Shown here: one piece after another, positions 6,884 through 11,023 of the stretch
How positions within the stretch are numbered: the stretch's first letter is position 1
How the letters are laid out: the number at the start of each line of letters is the position of its first letter
Assembly (NCBI GenBank): GCA_017548805.1
Contig: JAFYZE010000230.1
Coordinates: 1 to 11,023 of the forward strand
Reading direction: 5' to 3'
Length of the DNA stretch: 11,023 nt
Origin: Bacteroidales bacterium
Lineage (GTDB): Bacteria; Bacteroidota; Bacteroidia; Bacteroidales; UBA932
Program-made: the position numbers and the translations under genes
The notes under the pieces: model-generated
Told to the model about the DNA's origin: nothing
The model's database searches: none
Seen by the model: the letters and a program-made list of their open reading frames with translations, nothing else

Positions 6884-8581
6884 TTTCTGGGCTTTTTTCC
6901 TCTCCGGATCGCGTTCGACGAACACCGGTTTCATGGTCCTGGGGTCGAGGCCGGTATAGTACATGACCGACGAAGTCGTCATGGGCGTAGGCATGAAATC
7001 CTGCACCTGATCCATCCAGATACCCTTCAAGGCCGGATTACGGGACAGGCTCTCCATATCCTTCATGGTACATCCTGGATGCGAAGATATAAAGTACGGG
7101 ACAATGCCTGTCTTCATGCCGGCCTGCGAGGTGATCTTGTCGAACTCGCGGCGCAGGCGGACGAAAAGGTTGAAGGACGGCTTGGCCATGTACTGCAGGA
7201 CCTTGTCCTCGGTGTGTTCCGGAGCAACCTTGAGGCGTCCGGAAGTATGGTGCAGGATAAGCTCCTTGAGATAAGGATAGGAGGTCTCGTCCACGAAGCC
7301 GTTCTCGTCAAGGAAGAGGTCATAACGGATGCCGCTGCCGATATAAGCGTGCTTTATCCCCTTGATGGACAAGACTTTGTCGTAGAGACCCAGCACCCTT
7401 GCATGCGAACGGTCGAGGTTGCGGCACGGCTTCGGGAACAGGCATGACTTGCGCTTGCATACTGCGCAAATGGTCTTGTCGCGCCCTCCCATGCCGTACA
7501 TGTTGGCGGTGGGAGCCCCGAGGTCGGAAATGTTCCCGGCAAAGCCGGGCAAAGCGAGCAGGCCCTTTGCCTCCTTGCAGATCGAGGCCTCAGAGCGGGA
7601 CTGGATGAACTTGCCCTGATGGGCGGCGATCGTGCAGAAATTGCATCCTCCGAAACACCCGCGGTGGGTGTTGATCGAGAACTTGATCATGTCGTACGCG
7701 GGGATGCGCTTGTCCTTGTACCGAGGATGCGGGAGCTTGGTGAATGGCAGGTCCCAGAACGAGTCCATCTCCGCCTCCGTCGCGGGAGGATAAGGAGGAT
7801 TGATCTGAACATAACCGTCCCCCACCGGTTCGATTATAGTGTCGGGATGGAGCATGTTGGCGTGCGTCTCGATCAGGTGGAAGTTCTCGGCGAAAGCCTT
7901 CTTGTCCCTGCAGCACTCCTCGAAGGAATGAAGGACCAGGGCATCGGACTGTTTCCATTTGCCCGTCATGAAGAATGCAAGTTGGGGTATCTTCCTGATA
8001 TCCCGCAGGTTGCGCCCGCTTTCGATGGCCCTGGTGAGTTCGAGCATCGGCCTCTCCCCCATCCCGTAGCAGAGCCAGTCGGCCTTGCTGTCCACAAGTA
8101 TCGAAGGGAACAGGCGGTCCTTCCAATAGTCGTAGTGTGTCACGCGACGCAGAGAAGCTTCAATGCCGCCGATGACGACAGGGACATCAGGGAAAAGGTC
8201 TTTCAGTATGCGGGAGTATACCGTGACGGCATAGTCGGGACGTTGCCCGAACTTGCCGTCGGGAGTATAGGCGTCGTCGTGACGGAGGCGCTTGCCGGCC
8301 GTGTAATGGTTCACCATGGAGTCCATGGCGCCGGAATTCACGCCGAAATACAGGCGCGGCGCGCCGAGCTTCTTGAAGTCGCGCAGGTCGTCGCGCCAGT
8401 TAGGCTGGGGCACAACGGCTACGCGGTAGCCGAACTTCTGCAGATACCGCGAGATACACGCGGAACCGAAACTCGGATGGTCCACGAAGGCGTCGCCTGT
8501 AAACAGGATGACGTCTATGTAGTCCCATCCGAGTCTCTGCACCTCCTTGACGGAGGTCGGTATCATGTAGTTATCCGGCAT
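6860..8581 (-). CDS. ygiQ: YgiQ-type radical SAM protein (UPF0313 family)
   Basis: Encodes 573 aa. An N-terminal domain matches the YgiQ family, with DVILFTGDAFVDHPSFG at 23-39. The radical SAM motif is CFGGCNFC at 309-316 (Cys309, 313, 316), which binds a 4Fe-4S cluster and cleaves S-adenosylmethionine. A second set of cysteines at 372, 375, 380 and 386 lies in the stretch where the family usually has a cysteine-rich segment. GSGIRYDL (415-422), KVAPEHTE (451-458) and PYFISSHPGCT (495-505) are further family signatures. The reaction and substrate are not established. It lacks the long basic C-terminal tail of E. coli YgiQ (739 aa) and ends in FFFKKK. I chose ATG at 8581 because the 43 codons of open frame upstream run through the inverted-repeat element and do not resemble the family. 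No TAnnTTTG promoter is visible in the 150-bp gap, so it may be transcribed with argS. Confidence 0.92.
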   Translation of the reverse strand: MPDNYMIPTSVKEVQRLGWDYIDVILFTGDAFVDHPSFGSACISRYLQKFGYRVAVVPQPNWRDDLRDFKKLGAPRLYFGVNSGAMDSMVNHYTAGKRLRHDDAYTPDGKFGQRPDYAVTVYSRILKDLFPDVPVVIGGIEASLRRVTHYDYWKDRLFPSILVDSKADWLCYGMGERPMLELTRAIESGRNLRDIRKIPQLAFFMTGKWKQSDALVLHSFEECCRDKKAFAENFHLIETHANMLHPDTIIEPVGDGYVQINPPYPPATEAEMDSFWDLPFTKLPHPRYKDKRIPAYDMIKFSINTHRGCFGGCNFCTIAAHQGKFIQSRSEASICKEAKGLLALPGFAGNISDLGAPTANMYGMGGRDKTICAVCKRKSCLFPKPCRNLDRSHARVLGLYDKVLSIKGIKHAYIGSGIRYDLFLDENGFVDETSYPYLKELILHHTSGRLKVAPEHTEDKVLQYMAKPSFNLFVRLRREFDKITSQAGMKTGIVPYFISSHPGCTMKDMESLSRNPALKGIWMDQVQDFMPTPMTTSSVMYYTGLDPRTMKPVFVERDPERKKAQKSFFFKKK

Positions 8582-8582
8582 A

Positions 8583-8615
8583 GCACTGCTTCTTTTTTCC
8601 GGAGGGGGGCAGTGC
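8583..8615 (-). other. Short inverted repeat beside the ygiQ start codon
   Basis: On the minus strand GCACTGC (8615-8609) and GCAGTGC (8589-8583) are perfect complements with a 19-nt loop that holds the purine-rich GGAAAAAAGAAG before the ygiQ ATG at 8581. The upstream half is also part of an arm of the larger inverted repeat, so the two pairings would exclude each other. Confidence 0.55.
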
Positions 8616-8624
8616 CGCGGAAAA

Positions 8625-8642
8625 CCGTGGCCGCCCGTGGCC
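8625..8642. repeat. Short direct repeat inside the inverted-repeat element
   Basis: CCGTGGCC occurs at 8625-8632 and again at 8635-8642, with GC between them, giving a 10-bp period. It lies just inside the left arm of the larger element. Confidence 0.7.
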
Positions 8643-8658
8643 TCGTGAACGGGAGGGG

Positions 8659-8676
8659 CCCAACCGCCAGGTTGGG
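8659..8676. other. Perfect GC-rich hairpin in the centre of the inverted-repeat element
   Basis: CCCAACC (8659-8665), loop GCCA, GGTTGGG (8670-8676) form a perfect 7-bp stem on either strand. It is flanked by G-runs on the plus strand (8651-8658 and 8678-8680). No U-tract follows, so termination is unlikely. Confidence 0.7.
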
Positions 8677-8731
8677 AGGGATGGAGCGAAGCGGAAGTTT
8701 TCAGCGACACTGCCCACCTCCGAGGAAAGGG

Positions 8732-10522
8732 TTACATCCGGTCTGGAAGGCTGAAGCCGAGAATGTCGGTGGCCTTCTCGAGGACGGCGGCAAGCGTGGA
8801 GATGAGGACGAGCCTCATCTTCAGCAGGCCGGCGTCCTCCTCGCGGAGGATAGGAGTATCGTGGTAGTACTGGTTGAACTCCTTGGCCAGCTCGTAAGCA
8901 TAGTTGGCTATGAGGGCCGGCGAGAGAGCCGCAGCGGCCTCCGCCACCTTCTGGGGATAGCCGTTGAGGAGCTTCACGAGACGGATCTCCTTGGGGCTAA
9001 GCTCGACTCCGGCAGGAATCTCGGCGACAGTATGCATGAGTCCGCGCTCCTCGGCTTTGCGGAGGATGCTGCAGATACGGGCATGAGTATACTGTATGAA
9101 AGGTCCGGTATTGCCGTTGAAGTCGATGGACTCCTTGGGGTTGAAGAGCATCTTGCGCTTCGGATCCACCTTGATGATGAAATACTTGAGCGCGCCGAGG
9201 CCGATCATGCGGTAGAGATTCTCCTTCTCCTCGTCGGACAGGCCCTCGAGCTTGCCGGACTCCTCCGAGGTGGCCTTTGCCTCCTCGTACATCTTCTCGA
9301 TGAGGTCGTCGGCGTCGACCACGGTACCCTCGCGGGACTTCATCTTGCCCTCGGGCAGCTCCACCATGCCGTACGACAGGTGGTAGATACGGTCGGCCCA
9401 GTCGAAACCGAGCTTCGCGAGGATGAGCTTGAGCACAGCGAAGTGGTAGTTCTGCTCGTCACCGACGACATACACGTGGGAGTCAAGGTTATGCTCGGAG
9501 AAACGGCGTTCCGCAGTGCCGAGGTCCTGCGTGATATAGACCGACGTTCCGTCGGAACGCAGGACGAGCTTGCGGTCGAGGCCGTCGGCGGTAAGGTCGC
9601 ACCAGACGGAACCGTCCGGGTCGCGGACGAACGCACCGTTCTCCAATCCCTTCTGAACCAGCTCCTTACCAAGCAGATAAGTATCGTGCTCGTAATAAAC
9701 TTTGTCGAAAGAAATGCCCAGCGCCTTGTAGGTCTGGTCGAAACCGTCAAAGACCCAGCCGTTCATCATGGCCCAGAGGTCGCGGATTTCCTTGTCACCC
9801 TCCTCCCACTTGACCAGCATCTCATGTACGGCCTTCATGCAGGGTGCCTCTTTCTTGGCGGTCTCCTCGTCCATTCCTCCTGCAACCAACTCCTTGACCT
9901 CGCGGGTAAGGATGTTGTTGAACTCGACGTAGCAGTCGCCGACAAGATGGTCTCCCTTCTTGCCGGTGCTCTCCGGAGTCGCGCCGTTAAATGACTGCAG
10001 CCATGCATACATGGACTTGCAGATATGGACGCCGCGGTCATTGACAAGCGTCACCTTGATGACGTTGTTGCCGCTGGCCTTGAGCAGGCGGGACACGGAG
10101 TCACCGAGGAGGTTGTTCCGGATATGGCCGAGATGGAGCGGCTTGTTGGTGTTCGGGGACGAAAACTCAACCATGATGTTCTTCCCGGTCGAAGGCAGGA
10201 CGCCGAAGTCCGGGTCGGAAGCTATGGACGAGAAAAGCTCGTTCCACCAGAGCTGCGAAAGGCTGATGTTGAGGAAGCCCTTGACAACGTTGAAACCGCT
10301 TATCTCGGGTACATTGGCAGTAAACCAGTCACCTATGGCCTTTCCGGTGGCGTCCGGAGACGAATGCGAGACCCGCAGCAGCGGGAACACCACCAGGGTA
10401 TAATCGCCCTCGAACTCCTTCCTGGTGACCTGCACCTGGACGGATGAGGGTTCGATGTCAGTATTGTAAAGATCCTTTATGGCCAGGACGGCCTTGCCGG
10501 CAATGAAAGATTCGGGTGTCAT
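8732..10522 (-). CDS. argS: Arginyl-tRNA synthetase
   Basis: Encodes 596 aa, a usual length for bacterial ArgRS. This cytoplasmic class I enzyme charges tRNA-Arg with arginine using ATP. An N-terminal tRNA-binding domain (about 1-110) is followed by the Rossmann catalytic core, with the HIGH motif as PLHLGHIRN at 128-136 within FSSPNTNKPLHLGH, and GDEQNYHF at 354-361. The KMSK-like loop is KMKSREGTVV at 393-402, and the DALR-type anticodon-binding domain (about 475-596) includes FIQYTHARI at 475-483 and ends in the family-typical SLPDRM. Its ATG overlaps the rpoD stop codon by one base (TGATG), so the two genes form one operon with probable translational coupling. The inverted-repeat element lies just downstream of its TAA stop. 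Confidence 0.97.
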   Translation of the reverse strand: MTPESFIAGKAVLAIKDLYNTDIEPSSVQVQVTRKEFEGDYTLVVFPLLRVSHSSPDATGKAIGDWFTANVPEISGFNVVKGFLNISLSQLWWNELFSSIASDPDFGVLPSTGKNIMVEFSSPNTNKPLHLGHIRNNLLGDSVSRLLKASGNNVIKVTLVNDRGVHICKSMYAWLQSFNGATPESTGKKGDHLVGDCYVEFNNILTREVKELVAGGMDEETAKKEAPCMKAVHEMLVKWEEGDKEIRDLWAMMNGWVFDGFDQTYKALGISFDKVYYEHDTYLLGKELVQKGLENGAFVRDPDGSVWCDLTADGLDRKLVLRSDGTSVYITQDLGTAERRFSEHNLDSHVYVVGDEQNYHFAVLKLILAKLGFDWADRIYHLSYGMVELPEGKMKSREGTVVDADDLIEKMYEEAKATSEESGKLEGLSDEEKENLYRMIGLGALKYFIIKVDPKRKMLFNPKESIDFNGNTGPFIQYTHARICSILRKAEERGLMHTVAEIPAGVELSPKEIRLVKLLNGYPQKVAEAAAALSPALIANYAYELAKEFNQYYHDTPILREEDAGLLKMRLVLISTLAAVLEKATDILGFSLPDRM

Positions 10523-11023
10523 CAGCCGAGATAGGTTTTCAGAAGTTTACTTGCACTGGGTTTCTTGAGCTTGCGGATCGCCTTTTCCTTTATCTGGCGC
10601 ACACGCTCGCGGGTGAGGTCGAGACGCTCGCCGATCTCCTCCAGGGTCATCTCCTGGCATCCGATGCCGAAGAAACTCTTGATGATCTCACGCTCGCGCG
10701 GAGTGAGGATCTGTAGGGCCCTCTCGATCTCGGTGCTGAGGGACTCGCTCACGAGGCCGCGGTCCGCCGAAGGCGAATCGTCGTTCGGCAGGACGTCGAG
10801 CAGGCTGTTGTCCTCGCCTTCCACGAAGGGCGCGTCGACGGAGACATGGCGGCCGGAAACCCTGAGGGTGTCAGCGATCTTGTCCTTCGGAACCTCGATC
10901 ATTTCGGCGAGCTCCTCGTTGGAGGGCTGGCGCTCGTTCTCCTGCTCGAACTTGCCGAGGGCCTTGTTGATCTTGTTCAGCGAGCCGACCTGGTTCAGCG
11001 GCAGGCGGACGATACGGGACTGC
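10522..11023 (-). CDS. rpoD: Primary sigma factor RpoD, C-terminal part (N-terminus beyond right edge)
   Basis: 166 residues are visible, from a codon at 11022 to the TGA at 10524-10522. They start at the end of region 2 (QSRIVRLPLNQVG), pass through region 3 (KFEQENERQPSNEELAE, then VDAPFVEGEDNSLLDVL) and end with region 4. Region 4.2 carries the helix-turn-helix MTLEEIGERLDLTRERVRQ that reads the -33/-35 element, at about visible residues 125-143. The wording matches the short RpoD of Bacteroidota, which is about 285 aa, so roughly 120 N-terminal residues should lie outside the window; that length is family knowledge. An in-frame ATG at 10902 is not the real start, because homology continues upstream to the edge. 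This protein would recognise the TTTG/TAnnTTTG promoters seen elsewhere in the window. Confidence 0.95.
   Translation of the reverse strand, partial: QSRIVRLPLNQVGSLNKINKALGKFEQENERQPSNEELAEMIEVPKDKIADTLRVSGRHVSVDAPFVEGEDNSLLDVLPNDDSPSADRGLVSESLSTEIERALQILTPREREIIKSFFGIGCQEMTLEEIGERLDLTRERVRQIKEKAIRKLKKPSASKLLKTYLG

Larger units (their letters stand above)
8600..8722. repeat. GC-rich inverted-repeat element between argS and ygiQ
   Basis: Two 26-nt arms, 8600-8625 and 8697-8722, are inverted copies of each other at 23 of 26 positions and are separated by 71 nt. One of the three differences would still pair as G-U in RNA. The inside holds a perfect 7-bp hairpin (8659-8676) and a direct repeat (8625-8642). 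The element fills most of the 150-bp gap between argS and ygiQ. No U-tract follows in either direction, so it is not a simple terminator. No target-site duplication or transposase is seen. It could be a dispersed repeat (MITE- or REP-like) or a structured mRNA element; the sequence alone does not decide. Confidence 0.7.

Noticed and set aside
8582..8710. N-terminal extension of ygiQ starting from GTG at 8710
   Set aside because: The added residues are the translation of the inverted-repeat element, and family similarity begins only after the ATG at 8581.
8659..8722. Terminator for argS within the inverted-repeat element
   Set aside because: The hairpins are stable, but none is followed by a U-tract on the minus strand; the sequence after the outer arm is GGAAAAAAGAAG.
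8600..8722. Integron attC site, because of GTTGGG/CCCAAC strings inside an imperfect palindrome
   Set aside because: Those strings sit in the central hairpin and not at the outer core sites, and there is no integrase or gene cassette nearby.
7619..9994. Long open frame on the plus strand, 791 codons, opposite argS and ygiQ
   Set aside because: It lies antisense to two confidently identified genes with catalytic motifs, spans the gap between them, and its translation resembles no family I know. GC-rich codon bias of the genes on the other strand explains it.

Overview
The window reads as chromosomal DNA of a Bacteroidota species, probably order Bacteroidales, with a fairly GC-rich coding sequence for that group. 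Three things point there: promoter elements of the Bacteroidota type (TTTG near -33 and TAnnTTTG near -7), best seen in front of the rRNA operon; the C-terminal part of a sigma factor that closely resembles the primary RpoD of Bacteroides; and very short leaders without strong Shine-Dalgarno sequences. The content is mainly housekeeping. I found no transposase, phage gene, CRISPR array, tRNA or defence cassette.

Layout, left to right. Positions 1-25 are the 5' tip of a 16S rRNA gene on the minus strand that continues off the left edge. Its leader and promoter fill 26-211. The promoter abuts the stop codon of a minus-strand glycosyltransferase gene with two GT-A-like halves (218-1642). A 72-bp gap with two overlapping divergent promoters separates that gene from a plus-strand polyprenol-phosphate mannosyltransferase-like gene (1715-2443). 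The latter ends tail to tail with tex, overlapping it by 4 bp.

From 2440 to the right edge everything is on the minus strand, so transcription runs right to left: rpoD (enters from the right edge), argS, a 120-bp GC-rich inverted-repeat element, a YgiQ-type radical SAM gene, a small acidic hypothetical gene, an intrinsic terminator, a CLC chloride transporter/channel with CBS domains, and tex. The rpoD/argS and CLC/tex junctions both have a stop and start codon fused as TGATG, which suggests two translationally coupled pairs: sigma factor with arginyl-tRNA synthetase, and CLC protein with an RNA-binding transcription accessory factor.

The parts most worth a second look are non-coding: the terminator-like hairpin at the rRNA start site, the overlapping divergent promoters, the terminator 8 nt before the CLC start codon, and the inverted-repeat element between argS and ygiQ, which may belong to a dispersed repeat family and could pair in two alternative ways just upstream of the ygiQ start. 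Among proteins, the CLC protein has isoleucine where proton-coupled CLC exchangers usually carry the internal glutamate. Every stretch over 300 bases contains a gene.
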